Assembly: GCA_963995505.1 (NCBI GenBank)
Contig: OZ023184.1
Location: 18,536,228 to 18,600,227 of the forward strand
Source of the DNA: Hypericum androsaemum
Taxonomy: Eukaryota; Streptophyta; Magnoliopsida; Malpighiales; Hypericaceae
Direction of reading: 5' to 3'
DNA: 64,000 bases
The notes under the pieces: model-generated
Told to the model about the DNA's origin: nothing
The model's database searches: none
The model's input: only the letters and a program-made list of their open reading frames with translations
Shown here: piece after piece, positions 14,601-26,561 of the stretch
Position numbering within the stretch: the stretch's first letter is position 1
How the letters are laid out: each line of letters starts with the position of its first letter
Made by a program: the position numbers and the translations under genes

Positions 14601-14773
14601 GAGTGATGGAGATGGTGATCATCAGCCGAAACCGTGGACCGACAAGCTAAAGCTAAATGCTGGAGTATCAGAAGAACGCAATTTGCAAAAGGCACCATTC
14701 TCCTTGTACAAGCTGCAATTTGTACTGTTTTTCCCATGTAACTTTCTCTCTTTTCCTCGGATTGATTCATCAA
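11640..14773 (-). CDS. LRR receptor-like serine/threonine kinase, non-RD
   Basis: Two exons, 14773-12139 and 12052-11640, with GT-AG ends, give 1015 residues; the intron splits the codon before EYGFGSS. The order is: signal peptide (best from the Met at about 26), LRRNT domain with paired cysteines (about 58-100), about twenty LRRs with many N-glycosylation sites, a membrane segment near 630-655, and a kinase domain. Kinase landmarks are GKGSYGRVFRG, VAVKVL, HCDLKPSNVLL and DFGIARL. The catalytic loop reads HCD, not HRD, so the kinase is non-RD, a class linked in plants to innate immune receptors. It resembles the uncharacterised Arabidopsis At2g24130 type. The ligand is unknown. The first 25 residues before the signal peptide may be untranslated, since Met-13 and Met-26 are alternatives. 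Confidence 0.93.
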
Positions 14774-15870
14774 GTTGAGAGCTATAACTAGACCTACAAG
14801 CCTATAGTGGTCAGGATTGAGGAGTGGGAGACAGGAAAGCTTCCTGTACTAATGGTTGGTAGTGTGGAAGTTGTTAGAATATCAGTATCCAATACGGAAC
14901 CTCAACACGTCTTTTCAAACGAAAATCATCGACCTGAATTTTGTATGTGCTTTGAATTTGTCAAAGTGCAATGAAACGGAATCGTGTGAGAACAATAATA
15001 GACATGGAATCAACCCGTTCTGATACCATGTTAAAAGTGACGTTAGATTTTTTAATATGGGAAATTAGGATTCAATGGCAGAAATGATTAAGTGGGAGAG
15101 AGAGATAGGATATTGGCTTTTCTAAATTGGTCACTGGTGCAGCTTTCAGGATGATTAGATTCCCCACTAAAACCAAAGTGGATGCACTCAATTTTATATT
15201 GGCTTGGCAAGCTACTTGCAGGATCAACCTATTCACACTACATATGTTAAGCATGTGCTTAGCAGAACAGATTGTTTAGAAAATTGATAAACACATTCAT
15301 CAACAGATGAAGTGTTGTTATAGTTTATTAACGATCTCGAGTTTGGACCATAAAAATGCAGTTGTGCTATTGTGGTGCAACTCGAATCGACTCTAAAATG
15401 GTCAATTTAACAAATGTCCGGATATAAGAGAGTTTCGATAAAAACCAACGTATTAAATTTGGTAAGATTGATAACCAAGTGGATATCAATGTAAACCAGA
15501 ATCAGGGATCATTCCTTGAAAAACTCAAACTTAAGAGTTGCTCAGATGAATAAACATATTGCAGATTTATAACCAAAATATGTTGTTTACAAATTACAAC
15601 TTCAAATATGCTACTCAAACGCACTGAATAAGTGGGTTTTTTTATAGAAAGAATAAGTTAGTATTTGGAGTCTCACATTTGACATGAACAAGTTGCAAAC
15701 TAGAATTTTTTTTTTTAGAAAACAAGTTGCAAACTAGAAGACTTCTGATCTGTTGGACATAACATCTATATATTTCGAGTACTGTCAAATCTTATTTAAA
15801 TAATATCACGGGTCTGTACCTCCATTACGAAATGTGGGTCCCGATTTGTCCAAATCCGAAGTGGTTGTGG
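14774..15870. other. Intergenic DNA with a possible LTR remnant
   Basis: No gene is seen. At 15017-15028 the sequence on the minus strand is TGGTATCAGAAC, close to the initiator-tRNA primer site of copia elements, and it directly abuts a TG dinucleotide at 15029. No partner LTR was found, so this is at most an eroded end. Confidence 0.3.
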
Positions 15871-16339
15871 CCATGGTTTTAAAAAACGACCCGGAGGCCG
15901 ACCCGGGATTTCTCCCGTCCTCCGGGTCGCCCGGTCCGACCGGGCGAACCACCGGTCGGACCCAAATTTTTTATTTTTAAATATTTTAAATAATATATAT
16001 ATGTAGGTTAAAATATACTTATTTTCCATACAAAAAAAAAGTAGACTTAATTTTTTATCTCTCCACTCTATAAATCTACTTTTTTTATTTATTTATTACT
16101 TTATAAATTTGTCAAATCAATTTTTTTCCTCGAAAACCACCAAAAAAAGTCAATTTCGCCCATTTTTGTACTAACCGGGTTCGACCGGTCAGGATCGACC
16201 TCAAAATCGGCCGGTCCGACCAGATTTGGTCCGGTTAGTACAGACCCCGGTCAAAAGCCTAAAAACGACCCGGTCTAGGGCCCGTTTCGCGGTCCAACCG
16301 GTCGAACCACCGGTCGAACTGCGTTTTTTAAAACCATGG
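15871..16339. mobile_element. hAT-like MITE
   Basis: The ends are a perfect 17-bp inverted repeat, CCATGGTTTTAAAAAAC at 15871-15887 and its complement at 16323-16339. The flanks are GGTTGTGG on the left and, overlapping the last two bases of the right end, GGTTGTGG again. That gives a 6 to 8 bp target duplication, and 8 bp is usual for hAT. The interior is non-coding, with many CCGGTC/GACCGG palindromes beside both ends. Confidence 0.75.
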
Positions 16340-16446
16340 TTGTGGCGATTGGTATTTTTAAATTTTTTAAGGGGTGATTGGTATTTTGATGGTCTAGTGG
16401 CAAATGTACCTTCTCAAAATTTGGTCAAGCTCGGGAATTATATAAA

Positions 16447-17673
16447 ACCCATTGACCTCTTCTATTGGTGGTGTTAGAGGTCACTTACCACTAGACGACC
16501 TAACACAGCTTCACGTGACCTGTCGTTGAGATTCTATTCGGGTGATTAAACAGCACCATCTTATATTTATTTATTTTTTAATAATAAGCACAGCAATTAT
16601 TTTGGCCAATTTGATGCGACCACTTTATCTGTTATAAAAGATAGGGGTAGCATCAAATGAGAGAGAAGAACCGATCCTTTTTTTTATATATAAATATATA
16701 GAAAGGATCGTGTTTTATTTCCTTTATGCAATTTATCGGTTTTTTTAGGTTTTACTTTTAGCAAGTAGCAAAGTACTAAATAGTTTCGCTAAAAAAAAAA
16801 GCACTAAATAGTGTGTTTTCAATGACTCGAATTATAAACTAGATAAATTTTTTTATAAATTATGCAATTTATTGGTTATCGTTGGAAAAAGATTGAAAGT
16901 AAGTAACTCTCCATTAGTTTTTTTATTATACTATCTGATATCTGATTTATTGGGTTGAATAATTTAGATTCAAATTGGTGGGACCTTTGAAAGGTCATAA
17001 AATTGTCCCCACAAATATTTAACACTGGTACGTTTCAGTGATTTGAACCCGATACTCAATTGAACTAGAACAACGTGATTATCAATTAATCTAAATACTA
17101 GTTGCCAACTCTCTTGTTGGCCCCAACGGATGCAAAAGGGTAAGAACCCCAAAAAATTTAATGTTGTTATTATCAGACCTTCCATGTAAGGCGCGACAGA
17201 GTTAAAGAAAATAAATAGAACAACTATCCCGATACGTAGTAGTACACACACCAAGCGAACGTCGCAGGAAGGTCTCCGAAATTGCAAAAGGCCTATCTAT
17301 ATGCAAAGTGTTATGAACACACCGGGGGGAAGCAAAGCAAAGAGCCTAAGAAGAACATACCCTGAAGTGCAGTACTCATATACCAACATGGTGTCGAGTG
17401 AGTTCATCTGTGTATATTGTTGTTCTCACATGACCACTTTTCATTGCACGTTAATGAGACAAAGTCCGTAAAAATTGTGACCGGAATAATTTTGTTTGAG
17501 TGAACATGCTAGAACTGCCCAAAAACTTTGACCCTCGTAACTTTAATCGTGTTTGTCATGTCCGAATGATTGATCATCTTGTCCCCTTGTTACTTTGTTC
17601 CATCGCATCATCAAACAATTCAATTTAGCTCAAACCCAGGCTAAATACAGAGCTTTGCCCACTTTGGATGGAT
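16447..17673 (+). repeat. Segmental duplication, copy A
   Basis: This block matches 27028-28790 in the same orientation at roughly 80-85 percent identity, beginning at CCATTGACCTCTTCTATTGG and ending at CTTTGGATGGAT. Each copy has its own inserts: copy A carries a SINE-like element at about 16912-17106. Copy B lies immediately upstream of the KUP12-like gene, so copy A may be a duplicated upstream region whose gene has been lost. Confidence 0.8.
16912..17106 (-). mobile_element. SINE-like insertion
   Basis: This stretch is absent from the paralogous site at about 27910 (copy B). On the minus strand it has a B-box-like GGGTTCAAATC about 60 bases from its 5' end and finishes in ATAATAAAAAAA. 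The 7-bp AACTCTC flanks it on both sides (16905-16911 and 17107-17113). Empty site, tail, B-box and flanking repeat together support a tRNA-derived SINE. Confidence 0.65.
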
Positions 17674-17689
17674 TAGGCTAAATACAGAG

Positions 17690-18877
17690 CTTTCAAAGAC
17701 TTATGGTCGATTCTTTTACGTGTTGCTGCTGGTGGGCGGACCTCTCCCCTCCGTGAGGTAGTTGTTGGAGAGGCTTGTGGCTCTTTGGATGCTGGTGCTA
17801 GGTCTCCTCTTCGTGCAGGTGTTAGCGATTTGGGTTCACCCCCTCCTGCTGCGATGTATGGAGCCGACTGTCTGCAGGGTCTTGAAGTTCGTTCTGATGC
17901 TGGCAGAGTGGCTTCTATTGTGGATGCTGTTGGGTCCCCTGGAGTGGTGGCTCCTTCTTTGTTGCGGTGTTCTCCACCTGCAAAGGCGCTGTTGGCTGAA
18001 GTGGTGTCGGATGTCGGCCAGGAGTTCTCTCCTGCTGCTGGCTTGCCACCTCCCTTCGTTGTTGGGTGTTCTGTTGGGGTAGAGATGCCCACTTCGAAGG
18101 AGATTCTGTTCGACTCGGCCAGATCTCGGCCTAACCAGATTGTGATGGATGAGGATGCAGATCAGCACCCTCTTTCGTTGCGTGCTAGTGAACCGGTGGA
18201 TGCCTGGTTCAAGTGGCTTCTCTCTGCTTCGAATGATGAGGTTTTAGTCACGCCGCAGCCTCAACCTCCCCTCAAGAGGGCAAATAAGCGCGCCCCATTT
18301 TGGCCAACCCCGACTAGGTCCAGCTGCCGCATTCGGAAGCCCTCGGCACAAGCCACTGCCCTTATGAAGCTTCCGTTGCGGAAATCCAAAGTTAAGTCGC
18401 CGGCGAAATCTCTGTTGGTTCTTGGCCTTGGCTCAATCATCGATGGCATGGAGGTTCAAGATGAGGAACTTCGTGCGGAGCTTTCTACTGAAGCATGGCG
18501 TCTCGCAATCGCCTCGGGCTTCTCATGGGAAGAGGAAACTTCCCATATTCTCCATGAGATTAAACTCGCAGCTTGCGGTTCGGTTATTTCTTGGTTGTTT
18601 GATCCTCTATAATTTTGTGAATTTTGGTTCTTATTTTGGTTGCAGTAGGCACTCAGGTTTGATCTCGTAGTTTTTGCTTGCTGTGATGTTCTTGGATCTT
18701 AGCGAGACATTCTGAGGGTTTTTGCTCGGTTATTTCCATCCAGGGGAACTAGATAATATCTATCTTGTAGGTTCTACTTTGAAGTTATTATCTAGTTCTA
18801 TTCGTGATGTAACTATATGATTGCAAGTATCTGGGGTTCATTCGAGGAGTAATATACTTTCATTGATAAAAAAAAAG
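17690..18877 (+). mobile_element. LINE-like fragment with a 275-codon frame
   Basis: An open frame at 17785-18612 codes for 275 residues with a basic patch (RKSKVKSPAKS) and no domain I recognise. It is followed by about 250 bp of untranslated sequence that ends GGAGTAATATAC, TTCATTGAT and a run of nine As, as plant LINE 3' ends do. I infer a LINE that kept an ORF1-like part and lost its reverse transcriptase. Just before it, an 18-bp sequence (GGCTAAATACAGAGCTTT) occurs at 17639 and again at 17675, perhaps made during insertion. A host gene is not excluded. Confidence 0.4.
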
Positions 18878-19984
18878 GGTGAACAAACAAACTGAAAAAA
18901 CCGAACCAAATAAAAAAAAGGGCCCAGTCCGGTCCTACAAGTGTAAGAAATTAGGTTTACGGTTCGGGTCCGGGTCTTCTCGCACAAAACTGGAAAGACC
19001 CAGACCGAACCATAATTTTCCATCTCTACACTAAAAAGGGGACAGAAAACAATGCATCCTTCTCTCTCCCTCGCACAAACAAAAACACAAGCACCCAATA
19101 TCCAATTTTTAATTAACCCAATTAATAACCCTAAACTCCAATTCAAAAGATCTAATCTCTACCCTCTCGACTCCTCTTCAGGTTTGAAAGGTAAGTAACT
19201 CCTCTCCTTTGGACTACGCCCGCGACGGCGCGACTCTCTCTTTCCACCGGGTGCTGGTGGAGAACGTCGGCCTTCGATTTTCTGCAGCTGCCATTTGCTC
19301 TTAAAGAGGGTATGTAATTGAGTTCGATGCAGTGGGTTATTCATTATTGGATTAACTGGGTTCGTTTGTTCTGTTGGTGCGTCAAACCTTACTTGGTTGT
19401 TTAATTGTGGGTTATTGGATTTCTAAACAAGTATACTGTAGGTATGGGTTCTGAAGTGGTTGTTTTAATTTTTTGGTTTCTTAGGTTCGGTTTTGGTTTA
19501 AACTAGTTCTCTTTCCGGGCTGGTCCGACAACGCCTGTGGTCCAGTTTGGTTCTTCTTTTGACCTATTTTTTTTCCAAATTTTCGGTCCGATCCAGTCTG
19601 TTTACTCAGCCGTTGATGGTGTCCCATTACCGGATAGTTTCGAGAAAATGCCGATAAAAAACTCAACTTTCACTAGTAGTGGGCTCAGCCTTAAATCCCT
19701 TGCAGCCCTCAAGAGAAAAGCTAAATTATGACGGGCCTCGAAGTTAACATGTGCCAATTAACTATGGGCCTAAGAAGGCCCATTTAATTGTAGACCAAAC
19801 CCAAGCGCAGTCCATTTCGGATATAGGCAACTTTATAGAAATATATCCAAATAGTTGGAATGCTTGAAGCATAAAATGTTACATCGAGATGTTATCATTC
19901 ATATAGAGAAATAAACTACAAACTAAATTAAAATCAAACTACTACTAAGTCCTGCAAAAAAGCCAACAATTAAACAAGCACTAG
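18878..19984. other. Degenerate intergenic region
   Basis: The stretch 19140-19330 has the look of a gene leader (CCCTAAAC, C/T-rich, donor-like AGGGTATG). A possible start ATGGGTTCTGAAGTGG follows an acceptor-like CTGTAG near 19440. Its continuation is lost in a GGTTCGG/GGTCCG-rich repeat at 19470-19600. A 40-codon frame ending at 19729 (SSGLSLKSLAALKRKAKL) was not recognised. No functional gene can be supported. Confidence 0.3.
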
Positions 19985-20275
19985 CTAGAGTTCTAGAGCT
20001 AATACTTGATTATCAATAATGACTTGAGGATGCTGCCTCTTCTTGCCAGTTAGAGGCACTCCAAAAAGCTTCACAAAATCTTGACCTCCTGACTCCCTAT
20101 CATCAACATTGTCACAATAGGAACCAAGTTCTATGAGCTAGGCCATTCCATGAACTTGGTGGCCCTGTCTCATGTGTAACCACTGGCTGGACATAGTTTT
20201 GTATGAGGTAAATTATGTTATTGTAAATGGTCTACATGTGGGGTATCTCAGGCAGTAGCATATAGTTCTTTCTAC
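19985..20275 (-). pseudogene. HsfB4-like heat shock factor, decayed C-terminal part
   Basis: On the minus strand, residues equivalent to the end of the heptad region read LLPEIPHM, a stop, TIYNNIIYLIQNYVQPV. Class-B4 heat shock factors have LMSELAHM, then KLYNDIIYFVQNHVKPV at this point. After a frameshift the repressor motif appears as FVKLFGVPLTGKKRQHP (LFGV core at 20060-20071), ending at a stop at 19985. The in-frame stop near 20233 and the frameshift near 20150 show it is broken. The copia element at 20394 inserted about 120 bp upstream. The DNA-binding domain was not found on either side of that element. In intact genes the protein is a nuclear transcriptional repressor. Confidence 0.75.
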
Positions 20276-20393
20276 TCTGTCAGGATGTGGGACCGATCCG
20301 GGCTACTCAGTTTCAGAGATGGAAACGGAGGAAGATTATTGATGATGTTGTTGTTGTTGTTTCAGATATAGATATTTTCTACATGTTGGATAA

Positions 20394-20663
20394 TGTTGAG
20401 AAATAAGATCGAAACGAGTAAAATACGTGACACAAGAATTACGTGGAAACTCCAAGACGGGGAGAAAACCACGGGCAAAGGAGAGTCGTCCACTATGCGA
20501 GTCAAACAGGTTATAAGGCCTCCGTGAGGGTTCTCTCTACCTCACAACTCTCGACTACTACCCAAAAGACCTAGGCATAGGCCAATATATATAGGAGATT
20601 ATAACCTTACTCTAAATAGGAATAGAGTACTAATTTGTCTAGAATTTGAGACAAACCTTAACA
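20394..20663 (-). repeat. 3' LTR of copia element 1
   Basis: This 270-bp terminal repeat matches 25358-25627 with about 96 percent identity, and its ends are TG and CA. Confidence 0.95.
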
Positions 20664-20745
20664 AATCTCCACCTTGGACCAAATTCTATGACTCCAATAT
20701 CAACGCTGCTCTACGTTCACCACCAGCCCCTAAGGGCAATCAGCA

Positions 20746-23700
20746 TCAAGCATGAACACCCACCAAGTCTAAGCAATGCTCGAACTTAGTACCAGAAAGC
20801 GACTTCGTCAATATGTCTGCAGGGTTCTCCTTGGTACCTACTTTGCTCACAACAATGTCACCTTGAGCAACATGCTCCCTAATGAAGTGGTACCTCACAT
20901 CAATATGCTTCGTCCTCTCATGATACATAGCATCCCTCGTGAGATGGATAGCACTTTGAATATCACAGTACACTGTACTGACCTACAGCTTCTCACAGAT
21001 TTTACTGAAGAAACCTTTCAACCAGATAGCCTCCTTCACACCTTCAGTTATAACCATGTACTCTGCCTCAGTGGTAGACAATGCCACTGTGGCCTGTAGA
21101 CAAGCTCTCCAACTAATAGCACATCCTCCAAGAGTGAAGACATATCCAGATAAGGACCTGAACTTATCAAGATCTCCATCATAATCTGAATCTACGAAAC
21201 CAACAACTCCATCACTGGTGTGTCCAAACTATAGACACACGCCCTTGGTACCCTTCAAGTACCTCATAATCCACTCCACTGCTCTCCAATGACCTTCTCC
21301 AGGATTTACCATAAACTTGCTAACAACACTCACAGCATAGGCCAAATTCGCGCGTGTGCAAACCATAGCATACATCAGAGAACCAACAGCACTGGATTAT
21401 GGAACACCAGATATGTAATCAACCTCAGCAGTTGACTGTGGAGATAAAGCAGACGAAAGCCAAAAATGTGTACCAAGAGGAGTACTCACAGGATTACCAG
21501 TCACATCAAACCTGTCAAGTACCTTTTCAATATAACTCTCCAGACTCAGAAATAATTTCCTTGCTCCTCTATCTCTGGCAATCTCCATACCAAAAATTTT
21601 CTTAGCAGGACCCAAATCTTTCATCTCAAACTCGCTACTCAACAGAGCTTTGAGCTTCCTCACCTCTCATTTGTCACTTGCAGTAATTAATATGTCATCC
21701 ACATACAGGAGCAAATACACTTGGGAACCGTCGCGTAGCCTTTTCAGGTAAATACAACTATCATACTTGCTCCTCTCATAACCATGAGAAATCATAAAGG
21801 AATCAAACCTTTTATACCACTACCTCAGAGACTGCTTAAGGCCATACAGGGACTTCTTCAACAAGCACACATGGTCTTCTTTGCCTTCAACATGAAAACT
21901 CTCAGGCTGTGTCATATAAATCCACTCCCCAAGCTCTCCATTCAAGAAAGTTATCTTCACATCAAGCTGTTCAAGCTTCAAATCCTGCAAAGCGACAATA
22001 CCAAGAAGAGAACAAATCCAGGTATGCTTCACAACTTGTGAAAGTACCTCATTAAAGTCCACACCAGGAATCTGACTATATCCTCTAGCCACTAGCCTAG
22101 CCTTATATCTAGGCTCTTCAACTCCAGGTATACCATCCTTCTTCTTGAATACCCACTTGCAACTGACAACCTTCTTATCCCTAGGCAACTTAGTAATCTC
22201 CCAAGTCTTGTTCTTGTGAAGAAATTTCATCTCTTCCTCCATAGCAACCAACCATCTAGCAGAGTCTTTTGACTTCACAGCATCTGAGTAACTAGACAGT
22301 TCTTCACAACTATCAACTTCTTCTGCCACATTCAAGGCAAAAGCAACAATATCAGCCTCGCCCAACTTCTGTGGAGGCCTGATAGTTCTTCTGGGCCTGT
22401 CTCTAGCAATGGAATATGCTGGCTCCCTCTCTACTGTGCCAACTTTCTTAGCTTCATCAGACAACCCACCATGAGTAGGGTCATGGCAATCAACATCACA
22501 GAAGGAACTTACTTCTAGATCAGCATCAAACTCTACATGTACTTTTGACTTTTGCAGGTCCACACTTGGAGCACTCGGAATACCAGGTGAAGAAACATCC
22601 TCCCTCTTACTCAGCATGTCTGTCTCTTTGAAGATAACATTCCTACTCAACAAGACCTTCGAAAGCTCGGGACACCACAACTTGTATCCCTTCACTCCAG
22701 AAGCATAGCCAAGGAATATACATTTCACAGATCTTGGCTCTAACTTGCCATTATCACATGAGCATAGGCAGGTATCTTGCCATCAAGTGATGCATGAGGT
22801 GAACGATTGATAAGGTGACAGGCAGTGGAAGCAGCTTTAGCCCAAAATGACTTAGGCAAACCAGCATTTGACAACATACAATGAACTTTCTCCAACAAAG
22901 TTATGTTCATTCTTTTAGCGACTCCATTCTGTTGAGGCATACCGGGGATTGTCTTATGCCTGACAATACCCTCGTTCTTGCAGAACTCATCAAACCAACT
23001 AGAGCAAAACTCCAATCCATTGTCTGTGCGGAGATACTTGACATCTCTCTCAGTCTGCTTCTCAATCATAGTCTTCCACTGTTTAAAAGTGGCAAAGACA
23101 TGATCCTTGCTCTTAAGAAGAACGCCCACACCTTCCTCGAATAATCATCAATGATAGTCAGCATATACTTGGAACCATTCTTTGTTGCAACTTGAGACGG
23201 TCCCCAAAGATCAGAATAAACATAGTCAAGTTTTTCTTTTGTAGTGTGCACACCTTTCTGAAAACTGACTTTCTTCTGCTTGCCAAACACACAGTGCTCA
23301 CAAAATTCCAGCTTTCCAATACCCTGTCCACATAATAATCCTCTCCTATTTAGCTCAGTCATGCCTTTCTTGCTCATGTGACCAAGTCGCATATGCCACA
23401 ATGAGGTATTCTCAGAATCTGTCAATGAGCCAGATGCAGCAGCAGTAGTCCCTGTAACTGTAGAACCCTGCAAAACATACAGATTCCCAACCTCCTTTTT
23501 GGCCTTCATATGCACTAATGAGTTCTTACTCACACGAAGAACTCCACCTTTTCTGGTGTACCTGTACCCCAATGTATCAAGAGTACTCAGCGAAATCAAG
23601 TTCCGCTTCAAATCAGGGATATGCCTCACATTCGTCAAGGTTCGAATAACACCATCATGCATCTTGATCTTCACTGTGCCAATACCAATAACCTTGTAGA

Positions 23701-24682
23701 CAAAATTATTTCTCATGAGAACATTACCCTCTGCACGTTCATATGTTGAAAACCAGTCCTGGATAAGACACATATGAAACGTACAAGCAGAATCAAGGAC
23801 CTAAGCATCATCAACTTTATACTTCCCATCAATCATAGATAAAAGGTTTCCATCAGATTCTTCTTTCTGAGTGGTGGTGGCAACACTAGCACTGCCGCTA
23901 TCAAAACTTTCTCCTTTCGAAGCATTGGACTTTTCGCCCTTCTTCTTGTTCTTCAGCTCCGGACAGAACCATTTAATATGCCCAACCTTATGACAGTTGA
24001 AACAAGTCTTATCCTTGTGCTTTGACCTTGATTTGCTTCTGCTCTTCTTCCTCGAAACAAACTTAGCATTCCTCTCCTCAGACCTCCCTTTCATGACCAA
24101 GCCAGTCCCTTGGCTATTTTCAGAGGAAATTACAGTGTGCTTATCAATTCTCTCTTTCTCCAAGAGTGAATTATGAACATCATCCCAACTCAGAGTATCG
24201 TGGCTGAATAACAGAGTATCTTTGAATTGCTGATAAGAAGCAGGCAACAAGCACAATAACAATAAAGCAAGATCTTCATCATCATATTTCACATCCAGAG
24301 TTCTAAGATCAGCTACTATATCCTTAAATTCATTAAGGTGGTCGTGAGCAGACTTATCTTCTTGCATCTGGATAGAAAACAGTCGTTGCTTCAAGCTCTT
24401 GGGCATGCACAACTTTTCAAGCTTTGCCCATAATGAGGAAGTTGTTATCTCCTTCAACACATCCCGCAAAATATCATCTGACAGATACAACTGGATCTGA
24501 CTCACAGCCTTACGGTTCTTTGACGCCTTCATCACAGTATCCCAACTCGAAGGCATCAACTTCTCCTCAAGTAAAGTCTCATCCAGCTCTAAATGTGTCA
24601 GAATAGCGCGCATCTTCACCTGCCACAAGGAAAAATTAGTTTTTCTCATCAATTGAGGGATTTCGTACTTCATGGAAGTCAT
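20746..24682 (-). pseudogene. gag-pol remains of copia element 1
   Basis: The frame is broken into pieces. Gag (24682-23801) has a CFNCHKVGHIKWFC zinc knuckle and is closed by a stop just before the protease segment. The piece 23773-23066 holds the protease and the H-H-C-C integrase zinc motif (HMRLGHM, CEHC). The piece 23129-22740, in another frame, holds the integrase core with QNGVAKR. The piece 22728-21820 covers the integrase C-terminal region and the start of reverse transcriptase (LLKKSLYGLKQS). 21663-21397 is later reverse transcriptase. 20973-20746 is the RNase H end ([24 protein letters not shown]). Several stops and at least one frameshift make it inactive. Confidence 0.9.
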
Positions 24683-25357
24683 CCTGAAATACCTCGAACC
24701 AAGAAATCAGCCTAAAACTAGTTAGAAAACCAAAATCAGCCAAATCAGTTGACTAAGTCAACCCAAAATTAAGGGTTTTCCAACCCAAATCTCCAAGGGG
24801 CGGTGGACCACCACAGCGAGGCGGCTCGCGGTTGGGCTGGCAGGCGACGGCTCAGCCCTTGGTCGGCGGTGAGCAGGGGACACGGTGGCGCGACGGGTGG
24901 TTGAGCGGCGGTCAGATTTCGGGATTTCTACTCTCTCCCCGAAACCTTCTCTCTCCCCGATGGACTTTCTCTCTCCTCTGAACGGCAGCTCTCCTCCCCA
25001 GGCACGGCGACAGAGCACTGGGCTGTCGCCTCTCCTAGGCGACGATGGGCGGTGATGGTCACGGACTTCGGTGGCCGGGATCCTCCGAACGAACGATGGT
25101 TCGTCTCTTTCTCCAAACCCGATCTGAAATGGGTTACTTTCTCGCCATGTGATGCGACGGCTCCTCGAGTCGGCGACAGAGCGGGCGGTGGCAGCGGACC
25201 GCGGGTGGCTGCTGATTGGGGCGGCGGCCGGCCGGTGGTGGCTAGCGGCTCCAAGGGTGTCAAATCCTTAATTTCCCAATTTTCCCCAAATCGAATTTGC
25301 CCCCTTTTTTTGTTAATACTCGAATACTCGAATCTCAGATCCGGCTCTGATACCAAT

Positions 25358-25627
25358 TGTTGAGAAATAAGATCGAAATGAGTAAAACACGAGACACAAG
25401 AATTACGTGAAAACTCCAAGACGGGGAGAAAACCACGGACAAAGGAGAGTCGTCCACTATGCGAGTCAAACAGGTTACAAGGCCTACGTGAGGGTTCTCT
25501 CTACCTCACAACTCTCGACTACTACCCAAAAGACCTAGGCATAGGCTAATATATATAGGAGATTATAACCCTACTCTAAATAGGAATAGAGTACTAATTT
25601 GTCTAGAATTTGAGACAAAACCTAACA
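25358..25627 (-). repeat. 5' LTR of copia element 1
   Basis: This is the partner of 20394-20663. It is adjacent to the initiator-tRNA primer site at 25344-25355, which fixes it as the upstream LTR for the minus-strand element. Confidence 0.95.
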
Positions 25628-25632
25628 GATAA

Positions 25633-26129
25633 AATATTGGGATGAAGGAAATAGGTCTTGGAAATTATATTGCAATTAGTTTTTTTTGTTGGCAGTGATT
25701 TTCTTCCTGTGCAATTCTGATAGAAAACCAATTGCAACAACAACAAAAAAACCCTGTAAAAAATACCTGTAAACAATTTAAATTAAGATCTGAAGGACCA
25801 AAATGTGTTTACTTTTAGGTATTCGAGCTTCATTAAACTTTCGGGCTTCACAAGGTCAAAATTTTTAGTTTATAACAAGTATATATTATAAGAATCGAAT
25901 AACCATGTGCATAAAACTCTAAATTAATCGATTACAATGCCTTGTCTGTATCAAGGATATATTTCGTATCAAAAAATGATAAAACTTTAAAAATTGTATG
26001 TTTTAAAATTTTGAAGTAAATAAATTTATACGCCATAAAATTTACAAATTTTCAGTCACCGATGTTTAATCCCCTTGTAATCTTCGAGGACCGAAAAAGG
26101 GCTATTATGTCAAACTAGGAGGACTGAAT
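25633..26129. other. AT-rich intergenic DNA
   Basis: No gene or repeat structure is recognised in this stretch between the copia element and the SINE-like sequence. Confidence 0.5.
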
Positions 26130-26355
26130 TTTTTTTTGAAAACAGTGATGACTAAAAGAAGAATTTGCTCAAACACCAGGGACCTTAGGGCAATTATCCC
26201 AAAAATCTACTACGGTAAGTAAAGCAAACCCCTGATAGGAAAAGGAAGCCCAACGTTTACGTACCGCTAAAACTAGATTCGAACACCCAAAACTTATAAC
26301 AAATTAACACATAATCGCTAACTAGTAAAGCGAATCTCTAAAAGTCCTGTCCAAA
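26130..26355 (-). mobile_element. Probable tRNA-derived SINE
   Basis: On the minus strand a TAGTTAGCG A-box-like motif is followed about 40 bases later by GTTCGAATC, a B-box. The body ends in a run of nine As near 26130. The layout resembles the SINE at 16912-17106. A target duplication was not resolved. Confidence 0.45.
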
Positions 26356-26561
26356 TAGACTTGATTAGATCAAATCAGCTATATGTTTTAATATATGATA
26401 TACCAAAATGTAAAATGAGTGCACTTTAGCCTCACTCATTTGAGCAACCCAAAGAGTATCATAGAGTTTCAAAAAACAGGTCTTGCTTTATTCAAGACCC
26501 CAATCACTGAGCATCAGCGGGTGCAAAATCAGGGACATTGTTGGCAGCAGCCGCCCAACGT

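Larger units (their letters stand above)
20394..25627 (-). mobile_element. Ty1/copia retrotransposon 1, complete ends, decayed coding
   Basis: The element is 5234 bp with 270-bp LTRs beginning TGTTGAG and ending in TAACA. It is flanked by a perfect 5-bp target duplication GATAA (20389-20393 and 25628-25632). On the minus strand the primer site TGGTATCAGAGC abuts the 5' LTR (25344-25355), pairing with initiator methionine tRNA. A purine tract AAGGTGGAGATT abuts the 3' LTR (20664-20676). I count about 11 differences between the LTRs (about 4 percent), so the insertion is moderately old. It landed beside the heat shock factor fragment. Confidence 0.95.

Noticed and set aside
11656..14622. Many open frames antisense to the receptor kinase
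   Set aside because: They mirror the LRR periodicity and GC content of the real gene and show no independent motif.
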